Assembly (NCBI GenBank): GCA_014379485.1
Contig: JACMLS010001051.1
Span: forward strand, 1 to 6,892
DNA: 6,892 nt
Reading direction: 5' to 3'
Origin: Bacteroidia bacterium
GTDB lineage: Bacteria > Bacteroidota > Bacteroidia > B-17B0 > Aurantibacillaceae
The notes beneath the pieces are model-generated. The model did no database searches. It was not told the origin of the DNA and saw nothing but the letters and a program-made list of their open reading frames with translations. This document shows positions 1 to 5,697 of the stretch, piece by piece. The position numbers and the translations under genes are program-made. Numbering within the stretch: position 1 is the stretch's first letter; each line of letters starts with the position of its first letter.

Positions 1-957
1 GTTGGCCATTGCTTCTACCACTTTTATTTTTAAACCGCCTCCCGAAAAAATGGGTGCCAGCAGAATTCCAAAATCTTTTACAAAAATTTCTGCGTTCTCA
101 ATTTTTCCTCTCACGCTGAAATTCTCTGATTGCGTTTTAAAAAATTCGCCGGGCATATTCATTCCGGCCAGGGTTAAATGAAAAGAATTCAATTCTGTTT
201 TTAATTCAGGAAGCAAGTGTTCTACGATCCAGTTACCTGCTTCCAGGTTCGGAAACCAATCCATAGCTCCGATAAAATAGGCCGCATTATTTTTAATGGA
301 AGAAAAATCAACATCGTTTTTTATTTCGTACCCGAACGGAACAAATTCAACCGCTGTTTTAAAATTCTTCTTTATAAAACTTACATCATCATCAGAAATG
401 GCAGCAACACCATCAACCAACTGCATCGATTCTGATTCATATTTCTTTAATCGTTTTGAAAGTAAATTTAAATACCTCTTTTTGAGTGGATTTTTTTCGT
501 TGGCTGCAAAACGTTCCCACACATTGTGTTCTATATTATGAGAACGCAAAATAATTTTTGCCTTAGAAAATTTCCGGATCGTTGAAATATACGGACTCAC
601 AAAAAGACTATCCAATAACACACAGTCAAATTTTTCTCTTTTAAAGATCTCAGCGAGTTTTTGGTGCAGCAAAACAGAATCGAATCTTTTTATGTTATAA
701 GATTCTGATGAAAATAAATTTAAAAATGCGTGATGCGGTTTTATACGTGTATCTAAAAAAACATACTCAGGTGCAAATGCAGCAACGTAATCTTTTGAAA
801 GATCTTGTACTGAAAAATTTTGTTTATGTGTATTGATGGCCACAATTTTTACGCTGTGTCCGGCCTTATGCAACTGATCAGACAACTGGTGCATAGCCGC
901 AGTCCCTCCGTCTTTAACAGGGAAAGGAACTTTGTTACACAGTTGCAAGATCTTCAT
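1..957 (-). CDS. GT4-type glycosyltransferase, N-terminal 319 residues (runs off left edge)
   Basis: Reading the minus strand from the ATG at 957 gives 319 uninterrupted codons to the window edge, so the C-terminus is missing. The product starts MKILQLCNKVPFPVKDGG, the Rossmann-type beginning of GT-B glycosyltransferases with the Gly-Gly loop at 17-18. Further family marks are RSHNIEHNVWERFA (about 138-151), GAMDWFPN (230-237, start of the second Rossmann domain) and SGGGLKIKVVEAMA (305-318), which holds the nucleotide-sugar-binding Glu. These fit a retaining, cytoplasmic or membrane-associated GT4 enzyme that transfers a sugar from an activated donor during surface polysaccharide or glycoconjugate synthesis; donor and acceptor cannot be told. 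No signal peptide or membrane helix is seen. It lies 60 bases downstream of ctaA on the same strand, with a repeat in the gap. The family call is firm; the substrate is unknown. Confidence 0.9.
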   Translation of the reverse strand, partial: MKILQLCNKVPFPVKDGGTAAMHQLSDQLHKAGHSVKIVAINTHKQNFSVQDLSKDYVAAFAPEYVFLDTRIKPHHAFLNLFSSESYNIKRFDSVLLHQKLAEIFKREKFDCVLLDSLFVSPYISTIRKFSKAKIILRSHNIEHNVWERFAANEKNPLKKRYLNLLSKRLKKYESESMQLVDGVAAISDDDVSFIKKNFKTAVEFVPFGYEIKNDVDFSSIKNNAAYFIGAMDWFPNLEAGNWIVEHLLPELKTELNSFHLTLAGMNMPGEFFKTQSENFSVRGKIENAEIFVKDFGILLAPIFSGGGLKIKVVEAMAN

Positions 958-1017
958 GGAAAAGTTTAGAAAGTTAAAAAGTTGAAGGTTTAGAAAGTTC
1001 TCATTGGTTAAAAAAAT
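958..1017. repeat. Gap between ctaA and the glycosyltransferase, carrying the AAGTTTAGAAAGTT repeat
   Basis: This gap is largely repeat sequence. An exact plus-strand copy of AAGTTTAGAAAGTT lies at 962-975, and a near copy, GGTTTAGAAAGTT, at 987-999, joined by AAAAAGTTGAA. On the coding (minus) strand the element reads AACTTTCTAAACTT and ends a few bases before the glycosyltransferase ATG. No hairpin terminator separates the two genes, so readthrough from ctaA is possible. No convincing TAnnTTTG box is seen for the glycosyltransferase. Confidence 0.75.
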
Positions 1018-2100
1018 TTAGTTTATTGGTATTTCCGTTGCTGCTTGTTCTTCGGTTACCGGAATTTTTCTGGTTACGTGATACAAAAGATAAACGCAGC
1101 TTGCAAAAAGAAAAAAGGCCATTGTTTGATGCAGCACTCCAAACACAACAGGCACATGATAGATCAAAGTAAATATTCCGAGAATGAATTGTATGGTTGT
1201 TCCATAAATCAAAAATGAAATTCCGCGGTATACAGATTTACTTATCTGCATTTTACTTGAGCGGATCCATAAAACAATTACACAAGCAACCACGAGGTAA
1301 GCAAAAGTGCGGTGAACAAACTGAACCCCATCTGGCAGATCGAAAAAATTGGTTATCCATGAGTCTGTCTGCACAATAGCTTCTGTTGGAAACCAATCAT
1401 TTCCCATTTTAGGCCATGTAGGAAAACGAAGACCGGCTTTTAACCCGGCAACAAAAGCTCCGAATATTATTTGCGCAATAAGAATCAATAACATGCTTAC
1501 AACATAAGGACGCAATTTTTTATGACCCGCTCTGTTTTTGTTTTCTGGTATAACAGGTTCGTTCATTAACTGCAATGCGTACCAGAATGTAAATGCAAAA
1601 ACAGTAAAAGCACTCATTAAGTGAATAGCAAGGCGATAATGAGAAACAGCGGGATTTTTTACCAAACCACTTTTAACCATCCACCAACCAATAAGCCCCT
1701 GCAAAGCGCCCAGTAAAAACAACGCGATCATTTTAGGGATGGTTTTCTTTGAGAATTTTTTCTTAATCAAAAACCATATAAATCCTAAAAGAAAAACGCC
1801 CATCATGGTATTACCAATTGATCGATGAATGTATTCCCACCAGAATATAGATTTGAATTCCTCAATACCCATAGCGTAATTGATATTTACAAACTCAGGA
1901 CTGGTTTGGTATTTTGCAAAACGTTCTGCCCAATCCTGCGCGTTCAACGGCGGCAGAGAACCCATAAAATTCCAATCGGTTATAGAAAGTCCGGAATGGG
2001 TAAGGCGGGTTAAACAACCTACCACAACCATCAGGTAAACCAAAAAACATCCGCTAAGCAGCCAGTTAATTACAGCACGGTTGGGATTTTTTTCGGACAT
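1018..2100 (-). CDS. ctaA: Heme A synthase, COX15/CtaA family
   Basis: This 360-residue integral membrane protein is predicted to oxidise the C8 methyl of heme O to the formyl group of heme A, the cofactor of aa3-type cytochrome oxidases. About eight hydrophobic segments are visible (roughly 11-31, 97-113, 122-142, 156-178, 199-219, 261-280, 291-312, 320-342). COX15/CtaA landmarks in order are TRLTHSGLSITDW (31-43), FWWEYIHR (86-93), LQGLIGWWMVKSGL (133-146), SHYRLAIHL (153-161), GAFVAGLKAGL (214-224), VQFVHR (259-264) and VLHQTMA (322-328). These give the conserved haem-ligand histidines H92, H160, H263 and H324 and the Glu of the EYIHR motif, so it looks intact. I chose the ATG at 2100. A TTG at 2118 would add six residues but falls inside the likely promoter box TACCTTTG. 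No heme O synthase (ctaB) or oxidase genes are in the window, so partners must lie elsewhere. Confidence 0.96.
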   Translation of the reverse strand: MSEKNPNRAVINWLLSGCFLVYLMVVVGCLTRLTHSGLSITDWNFMGSLPPLNAQDWAERFAKYQTSPEFVNINYAMGIEEFKSIFWWEYIHRSIGNTMMGVFLLGFIWFLIKKKFSKKTIPKMIALFLLGALQGLIGWWMVKSGLVKNPAVSHYRLAIHLMSAFTVFAFTFWYALQLMNEPVIPENKNRAGHKKLRPYVVSMLLILIAQIIFGAFVAGLKAGLRFPTWPKMGNDWFPTEAIVQTDSWITNFFDLPDGVQFVHRTFAYLVVACVIVLWIRSSKMQISKSVYRGISFLIYGTTIQFILGIFTLIYHVPVVFGVLHQTMAFFLFASCVYLLYHVTRKIPVTEEQAATEIPIN

Positions 2101-2115
2101 AGAAAAAATTTTGGG

Positions 2116-2123
2116 CAAAGGTA
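2116..2123 (-). promoter_or_regulatory. Candidate -7 box (TACCTTTG) for ctaA
   Basis: The minus strand reads TACCTTTG, a full match to the Bacteroidota -7 consensus TAnnTTTG, 15 bases before the ctaA ATG at 2100. No clear TTG lies at the usual 17-23 base spacing upstream, so the -33 half is weak. Transcription would start at about 2108-2110, leaving a leader of roughly ten bases and excluding the upstream TTG as the start codon. Confidence 0.5.
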
Positions 2124-2147
2124 AGAGATTATAGCAATTCCACTTGG

Positions 2148-2230
2148 AAAAGGAGGTGACTTTTTACATAAAAATCATTTTGGCCATCCTTTAAAAATGT
2201 ATATTTTAGAGGGCACATTGCAAAAGGAGG
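2148..2230 (+). other. Two strong Shine-Dalgarno-like sequences in the divergent leader, not placed before a start
   Basis: AAAGGAGGTGA at 2149-2159 is an 11-base perfect complement to the usual 16S rRNA 3' tail, and AAAAGGAGG at 2222-2230 is a second strong match. Neither lies 5-10 bases before an ATG or GTG. The second precedes a TTG at 2239-2241 by eight bases, which opens only a ten-codon frame ending at 2271. The annotated downstream gene starts at 2274, more than 40 bases further on. Such sites are notable because this phylum rarely uses them. Role unknown. Confidence 0.45.
2178..2207 (+). promoter_or_regulatory. Candidate promoter for the 478-residue exported protein
   Basis: TTTTG at 2178-2182, a 17-base spacer and TATATTTT at 2200-2207 fit the Flavobacterium-type arrangement TTG-N17-23-TAnnTTTG, with only the last G replaced by T. 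Transcription would begin near 2213, giving a leader of about 60 bases that contains the second SD-like sequence. The call rests on consensus matching only. Confidence 0.45.
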
Positions 2231-2271
2231 CACAAAATTTGCCTTTATTTTTCAGAATCAATATTTCTTAA
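2197..2271 (+). CDS. Possible 24-codon upstream ORF ahead of the exported protein
   Basis: An ATG at 2197 opens a frame of 24 codons (MYILEGTLQKEAQNLPLFFR, then INIS) that stops with TAA at 2269-2271, only two bases before the ATG of the next gene. That spacing would suit translational coupling. It has no recognisable domain. If the promoter box at 2200-2207 is real, the ATG would not be transcribed and only the internal TTG at 2239 remains. It may well be chance. Confidence 0.2.
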   Translation: MYILEGTLQKEAQNLPLFFRINIS

Positions 2272-2273
2272 GT

Positions 2274-3710
2274 ATGAAAATTCCTTTTTTCTTTTTTTTG
2301 TTGATCTGCGGAACCATCTCTTTTAGATCGCAAACACTTTCTATTGGTACCGGTTCTCCCATGTCTGAAATAAAGAATTCTGAGATCATTCCTTTTTATG
2401 TAAACTCATACAATAATTTTTATTTTATGACCTGGGAAAATGATTTTTTGCCTTCGCACCACATTTATACCTGGCAGGGAACGAGTACTTCTAACAACGA
2501 TGAAATAAAATTACCCGGCAAAGAAAAAAACAACGGCGAGTTCAAAAACATTATCGGAACAAAAGAAAAAATGTATTTGTTCAGGTCGCAGTTTTCGAAA
2601 GAGCAGAAAAAAAATATTTTGTACGCGCACCCATTGTTCCCTACGCTCGAAGTAAAAGAAGAGGGAACAGAAATAAATTCAAGTCCCGCCACAAAAGCAA
2701 ACCTGGCGGGTGAGTTTGGTATTAACCGTTCTGCTTCCGGAAATTTTATTGTAAGTTTTGGCGAGTATCCCAAAGAAAAAGAAGTAAATGAAAAATTCAG
2801 CATTGCGGTTACAGATGCTGCAATGAATGTTAAATGGAACAAAGAATTTCAATTTCCATATCCTTCAAAAAAAATCCCTTACAATGATGTTTTTATTTCT
2901 GATAAGGGAGGTGTGTTTACCATTAAGCGCGTTGACGATGTAAATTTTTCTGTTTTTATTCCGGATGCTGAAAAAGGAAATTTAATTGAGGTAAAACTTG
3001 AACCTGGCGGGGCCAAAAAAATAAATAATTATAACATTTCTTTTAACGCGGCAGGCGAATGTGTTGTTGCAGGTTTTTATACTGAAGACGCAGTTGAAAA
3101 CAAAGAAAAGGAAGTTAGTTTTACCGGCAGTTATTATTTCAGGATAGGAACAGACGGAAAGATCATTGCCAAAAACACCAATGCATTTCCGGCCCCACTA
3201 AAACACCTTGAAATAAGATGTGTTTTTGCTATGGATGATAAAAAAACACTTCTGGTTGGAGAAGATCTTAAAAAAGAAAAACTTGGAATGTCTGCAGGAT
3301 ATGAAGCGGCAGACAAGACAATGAATACCTGCAAAAATGTTTATTTGTATTTGCTTGACGAAAACGGAAAAATGATTTGGACCAACGTAATTGAAAAAGA
3401 AGCAACCACTTATAACGACGGGGCTATTTACAGCATGTGCAACGTACAACTTGCAGGCGAAAAAATAATTGTACTGATCAATGATGAAAAGAAAAAATAC
3501 CACAGCAAGGATGAAAGGGTGCCTGTTTTATTTGTGATTAATAAAGACGGAACAAAAGAAAAACCTGTGGCCATGCCCATTTCAAATAAAGGAATTGCGC
3601 AGAATTTACAACTGATGAGCTGCGCGGCAACAAAAATTTCTGAAAAAGAATTTATGTTTATGGGAAGTACAGATGAGGCGTTTTACTCTGTTACGCTGAA
3701 ATTACCGTGA
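2274..3710 (+). CDS. Exported protein of unknown function, probably beta-rich
   Basis: I do not recognise a named family. The 478-residue product begins with a signal peptide: M-K-I-P, then a hydrophobic run to about residue 17, with likely cleavage before or after QT (about 19-21). The single Cys in this region (LLIC, residue 12) does not make a good lipobox, so a soluble periplasmic or secreted protein is more likely than a lipoprotein. The mature part has no membrane helix and is rich in Lys, Glu, Asn and aromatic residues. Several strand-turn-strand units have the form hydrophobic stretch then D/N-x-x-G-K (near 291-297 GTDGKII, 360-368 LLDENGKMI and 421-426 VINKDG). This suggests a beta-propeller-like or other repeated beta-sheet fold, by inference only. 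There is no C-terminal sorting domain; it ends SVTLKLP. The ATG at 2274 has an A-rich context and directly precedes the signal peptide. It is divergent from ctaA and probably monocistronic. Confidence 0.88.
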   Translation: MKIPFFFFLLICGTISFRSQTLSIGTGSPMSEIKNSEIIPFYVNSYNNFYFMTWENDFLPSHHIYTWQGTSTSNNDEIKLPGKEKNNGEFKNIIGTKEKMYLFRSQFSKEQKKNILYAHPLFPTLEVKEEGTEINSSPATKANLAGEFGINRSASGNFIVSFGEYPKEKEVNEKFSIAVTDAAMNVKWNKEFQFPYPSKKIPYNDVFISDKGGVFTIKRVDDVNFSVFIPDAEKGNLIEVKLEPGGAKKINNYNISFNAAGECVVAGFYTEDAVENKEKEVSFTGSYYFRIGTDGKIIAKNTNAFPAPLKHLEIRCVFAMDDKKTLLVGEDLKKEKLGMSAGYEAADKTMNTCKNVYLYLLDENGKMIWTNVIEKEATTYNDGAIYSMCNVQLAGEKIIVLINDEKKKYHSKDERVPVLFVINKDGTKEKPVAMPISNKGIAQNLQLMSCAATKISEKEFMFMGSTDEAFYSVTLKLP

Positions 3711-4007
3711 ACCGAATGGTTTTTGGTTAATGGTTGTCAGTTAATAGTTGGGTTAAACGTTAGAAGGGATTTCAGAGAGATTAAACGACCTATATAAGAT
3801 ATAGGACATGGAAATATAAGACTAGTGCGATTAGAATTTGCGAAGGGGATTAAATGCAAGATATGAGATGTGAGACTTTGAGAGAATGAGACTGTGTGGC
3901 AGGTAAAAATCGCAAAGCCAATTTCACTTCATGGCAAAAAGAAATACAACAACCAATTACAATTAATTACAACCAATTACCTTTAACTAACAACAAATAA
4001 CTAACCC
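3711..4007. repeat. Non-coding gap of low-complexity repeats before the ferredoxin
   Basis: This 297-base gap has no plausible gene. It opens with GGTTAATGGTTGTCAGTTAA-type sequence (about 3725-3757). It continues with purine-rich TGAGA-like repeats (about 3853-3895, such as ATATGAGATGTGAGAC) and closes with two AACCAATTAC units exactly 20 bases apart (3951-3960, 3971-3980) and TTTAACTAAC (3982-3991). GTTGTCAGTTAA (3733-3744) and TTAACTAACAAC (3983-3994) form a 12-base inverted pair with one mismatch bracketing the gap. A small perfect hairpin, CCTATAT-AAG-ATATAGG, lies at 3789-3805. Confidence 0.6.
3978..3985 (+). promoter_or_regulatory. Candidate -7 box (TACCTTTA) for the ferredoxin
   Basis: TACCTTTA matches TAnnTTTG except for the last base and ends 22 bases before the GTG start. 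It would give a leader of about 15 bases. No TTG is found at the expected upstream spacing, and the box sits inside simple repeats, so this is tentative. Confidence 0.3.
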
Positions 4008-4331
4008 GTGAACGATATAAATATAATTGTAGAAGAAAAAGACGGCTCGCATACAACTTTGCTGGCGCCTACAGACATGAGTTTAAGTCTCATGGAATTT
4101 TTGAAGGGGAATGAATACGACATACTTGCTACTTGCGGCGGAATGGCTTTATGCGCCACCTGCCACGTTTCTGTATTAAGCGGATTTGAAAAATTAAACC
4201 CCATCTCTGACGACGAGTATGCAATACTTGACACACTTCCGGGAATCACAGACACCTCTCGTTTGAGTTGTCAGTTAAAACTTTCTGATGAGATGGATGG
4301 CATGGTGGTTAAAATTCTTGGTGAAGGGTAA
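4008..4331 (+). CDS. [2Fe-2S] ferredoxin, adrenodoxin type
   Basis: This 107-residue soluble electron carrier has cluster ligands Cys43, Cys49, Cys52 and Cys88, in the pattern C-x5-C-x2-C-x35-C (ATCGGMALCATCH, then SRLSCQL). That is the vertebrate/adrenodoxin-type signature rather than the plant type, which has C-x4-C-x2-C. The acidic stretch around 68-75 (SDDEYAIL) corresponds to the partner-docking region of the family. Members donate electrons to iron-sulfur cluster assembly, cytochrome P450s or other reductases; no partner is adjacent, so the acceptor is open. The start is GTG at 4008: an in-frame TAA lies at 4002-4004, two codons upstream, and no in-frame ATG occurs before residue 24, which is already inside the conserved fold. 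Length is normal for the family. Confidence 0.95.
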   Translation: MNDINIIVEEKDGSHTTLLAPTDMSLSLMEFLKGNEYDILATCGGMALCATCHVSVLSGFEKLNPISDDEYAILDTLPGITDTSRLSCQLKLSDEMDGMVVKILGEG

Positions 4332-4333
4332 GA

Positions 4334-4371
4334 CAGTCCGCAAGTCCGAAGTTAGCAAGTCCACAAGTCGG
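4334..4371 (+). repeat. Degenerate CAAGTCC(G/A) tandem repeat
   Basis: Units are CAGTCCG (4334-4340), CAAGTCCG (4341-4348), the diverged AAGTTAG (4349-4355), CAAGTCCA (4356-4363) and CAAGTCGG (4364-4371). It starts three bases after the ferredoxin stop codon. It does not fold into an evident terminator. Confidence 0.7.
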
Positions 4372-4452
4372 AAAACAGTTTTCAGTTGATAAGTTGAATT
4401 TCCTTATACTCTATACTTACAACTTATACTAAAGCTCTCTTACATCGAAACA

Positions 4453-4635
4453 AAAAGTTGAAAAGTTGAAAAGTTTAGAAAGTTCTGGAGTGAAAACAAA
4501 CCTTCTCTTTAGGAAAGGCAAAACAAAGTTTAGAAAGTTTTCACCCACACACGTTTGTTCGGGTGTTGTCCACCCGAACTGTGAGGAATAAAGTTTAGAA
4601 AGTTCTGGCGTGAAAATCATCTCTTCAGAAAAGGC
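4453..4635 (+). repeat. Cluster of AAGTTTAGAAAGTT repeats, including a duplicated 45-base unit
   Basis: Exact 14-mers lie at 4471-4484, 4526-4539 and 4591-4604. The first is preceded by AAAAGTTG tandems (4453-4468). The first and third are 120 bases apart and belong to a longer direct repeat. Its next 12 bases match at 11 positions (CTGGAGTGAAAA against CTGGCGTGAAAA). It continues, after a small length difference, through TCTCTTTAGGAAAGGC against TCTCTTCAGAAAAGGC, ending at 4519 and 4635. GTGAAAAC (4490-4497) and GTTTTCAC (4537-4544) also form an inverted pair. Confidence 0.8.
4557..4579 (+). repeat. Perfect hairpin inside the repeat cluster
   Basis: GTTCGGGTG (4557-4565) and CACCCGAAC (4571-4579) are exact reverse complements around the loop TTGTC, a stem of nine base pairs. 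No T-run follows (CTGTGAGG on the plus strand), so it is not an intrinsic terminator in that direction. It lies between the second and third 14-mer copies and looks like part of a repetitive intergenic element. Confidence 0.75.
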
Positions 4636-4689
4636 TGACTGAAAGTAACAGGAAAGAAATTCTAAAGCAGCAAAGTTCCGATTCGTAAC

Positions 4690-4731
4690 ACCTGCCTGCC
4701 AATGCAAAGGCCAACGCGTCGGCAGACAGGT
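4690..4731. repeat. GC-rich imperfect palindrome
   Basis: ACCTGCCTGCC (4690-4700) pairs with GGCAGACAGGT (4721-4731) over 11 positions with one C-A mismatch, enclosing a 20-base loop with GGCC and ACGCGT. GATTCGTA (4679-4686) precedes it and TTCGTA (4731-4736) follows. It is much richer in GC than its surroundings and resembles the REP-like palindromes scattered between genes in many Bacteroidota. Confidence 0.65.
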
Positions 4732-4838
4732 TCGTAAAAATTCGCGATTCGTAGCTTAAAAGAATTTTAACTGAAATTAACTTGATTTTCATTCTTTGCT
4801 CATGTCAAAAAGCATTTTAGCAAATCAGAATTTATGTG

Positions 4839-4846
4839 TAATTTTG
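4839..4846 (+). promoter_or_regulatory. Candidate -7 box (TAATTTTG) for the BI-1-family gene
   Basis: TAATTTTG is a full match to TAnnTTTG and ends 25 bases before the ATG at 4872, predicting a leader of about 20 bases. TTTTAG at 4815-4820, 18 bases upstream, is an imperfect -33 candidate. TTGATTTTC (4782-4790) and GAAAATCAA (4852-4860) form a nine-base inverted pair flanking the promoter; an operator role is possible but unproven. Confidence 0.5.
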
Positions 4847-4871
4847 ATTAAGAAAATCAACGAAAAATAAA

Positions 4872-5609
4872 ATGGAAAATCAGAGACAAACTTATGTGGG
4901 TACTGCACCCGCAAAAGATAATACAAAAAATTTACTGGCAGCATCTTTTAGCTGGATGACATTGGGACTTCTTATTACAACTGTTTTTGCGTTGCTGTTT
5001 CATTATGTTCCGCAGTTATTGGCACTTCTTACAGATAAAGTGGTTCGCTTTGATGGCAAGGTAATATATCATCGTACTATTTTAGGATACATTGTAATGT
5101 TTGCCCCGCTTGGCTTGGTGCTTTTAATGTCTTTCCGTGTCCACAAAATGTCTTTCCCGGTTTTAATGATGTGCTTTGTAATTTTTTCTGCATCCGTAGG
5201 AGCTTCTCTCTATTATATTTTTATCAGGTACGAAGTTGGTTCCATTATTAATTGCTTCTTTAGTGCTACAGCTTTGTTTGGTCTTTTTGCTGCTGCGGGA
5301 TACTTTACCAAAACAGACCTGACCAAATTAGGTTCGATTCTTTTTATAGGATTAGGAGGAATTATTATTGCCAGCGTTATTAATTGGTTTACACGAAGCC
5401 CGACAATGGACTATATAATAAGCTTTATTGGTGTTGCAATTTTTACCGGCCTTACTGCCTATGATGTTCAGAAAATTAAAAATCTTGGCAGCAGAATTGA
5501 AGGCGGTGAAGCATTGGCCAAAATGTCTATTATGGGTGCGTTGGAATTATACCTTGATTTCCTGAACATTTTCCTTTTCTTATTACGTTTATTCGGAAAC
5601 CGTAATTAA
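4872..5609 (+). CDS. Bax inhibitor-1/YccA (TMBIM) family membrane protein
   Basis: This 245-residue inner-membrane protein has a polar N-terminus (about 20 residues) and seven hydrophobic segments, at about 21-45, 68-88, 95-118, 124-144, 151-172, 179-197 and 220-242. Family marks are GLTAYDVQKIK (193-203) at the end of helix six and ALELYLDFLNIFLFLLRLFG (223-242) as the last helix. Asp198 and Asp229 probably correspond to the acidic pair that gates calcium leak in the bacterial homologue YetJ; that equivalence is my inference without an alignment. Bacterial members include pH- and calcium-sensitive leak channels and YccA-like modulators of the FtsH protease; which role applies here cannot be said. 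The sequence context before the ATG is A-rich with no SD. The gene stands alone, with a promoter-like box upstream and a strong terminator downstream. Confidence 0.94.
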   Translation: MENQRQTYVGTAPAKDNTKNLLAASFSWMTLGLLITTVFALLFHYVPQLLALLTDKVVRFDGKVIYHRTILGYIVMFAPLGLVLLMSFRVHKMSFPVLMMCFVIFSASVGASLYYIFIRYEVGSIINCFFSATALFGLFAAAGYFTKTDLTKLGSILFIGLGGIIIASVINWFTRSPTMDYIISFIGVAIFTGLTAYDVQKIKNLGSRIEGGEALAKMSIMGALELYLDFLNIFLFLLRLFGNRN

Positions 5610-5626
5610 ATATCTTCTTTAAACTT

Positions 5627-5662
5627 AAATCTCCGTTGAAAATTTCAACGGAGATTTTTTTT
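5627..5662 (+). terminator. Strong rho-independent terminator after the BI-1-family gene
   Basis: ATCTCCGTTGA (5629-5639) pairs perfectly with TCAACGGAGAT (5645-5655) around AAATT, and the stem can extend by A-T pairs on both sides. It is followed by eight Ts (5655-5662) and starts 18 bases after the stop codon. Confidence 0.92.
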
Positions 5663-5697
5663 GTCACACTTCGACAAGGCTCAGTGTGACAAAAAAA
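5656..5697. repeat. CACTTCGACAAGGCTCAGTG hairpin repeat overlapping the terminator tail
   Basis: GTCACACT (5663-5670) and AGTGTGAC (5683-5690) are exact reverse complements around TCGACAAGGCTC. The stem can be lengthened by pairing the terminator's Ts (5656-5662) with the A7 run at 5691-5697. The core closely resembles a dispersed intergenic repeat I know from many bacteria, including Bacteroidota (recalled, not searched). Confidence 0.75.

Larger units (their letters stand above)
4332..4871. other. 540-base non-coding region made mostly of dispersed repeats
   Basis: No credible gene lies between the ferredoxin and the BI-1-family gene. In order it holds: CAAGTCC-type tandems (4334-4371); a CAGTTTTCAGTTG and TTATACT-type stretch (about 4376-4434); AAAAGTTG tandems leading into AAGTTTAGAAAGTT (4453-4484); two further copies of that 14-mer around a perfect hairpin (4526-4604); a GC-rich imperfect palindrome (4690-4731); GATTCGTA twice (4679-4686, 4746-4753); and an AT-rich promoter region next to the gene. 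A 92-codon minus-strand frame here (4429-4707) only translates the repeats. Confidence 0.7.

Noticed and set aside
217..541. Two overlapping plus-strand frames of 72 and 81 codons
   Set aside because: They lie opposite the glycosyltransferase, whose frame carries clear family motifs through the same bases; the small frames have no recognisable features.
2149..2159. Minus strand TCACCTCCTTT as the 3' end of a 16S rRNA remnant
   Set aside because: The match is limited to about 11 bases and the flanks do not resemble rRNA.
2465..3503. Three minus-strand frames inside the 478-residue protein gene
   Set aside because: They overlap a single long plus-strand frame with a signal peptide and have no motifs; they reflect low stop frequency on the opposite strand.
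3710..3724. AACC-GAAT-GGTT followed by Ts as a terminator after the exported protein
   Set aside because: The stem is only four base pairs, too weak to call.
3951..3980. AACCAATTAC pair, 20 bases apart, as iterons or an operator for the ferredoxin
   Set aside because: Only two copies are present, within low-complexity AT-rich sequence of the same kind as other gaps; no replication or regulator gene is nearby.
4334..4604. Repeats as a CRISPR array
   Set aside because: Repeat units are short and degenerate, spacers are irregular, and no cas gene is present.
4429..4707. Minus-strand frame of 92 codons with the repeated peptide FTPELSKL
   Set aside because: The internal peptide repeat is only the translation of the intergenic AAGTTTAGAAAGTT-CTGG repeat, and its start lies in the loop of the GC-rich palindrome. 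No coding character otherwise.
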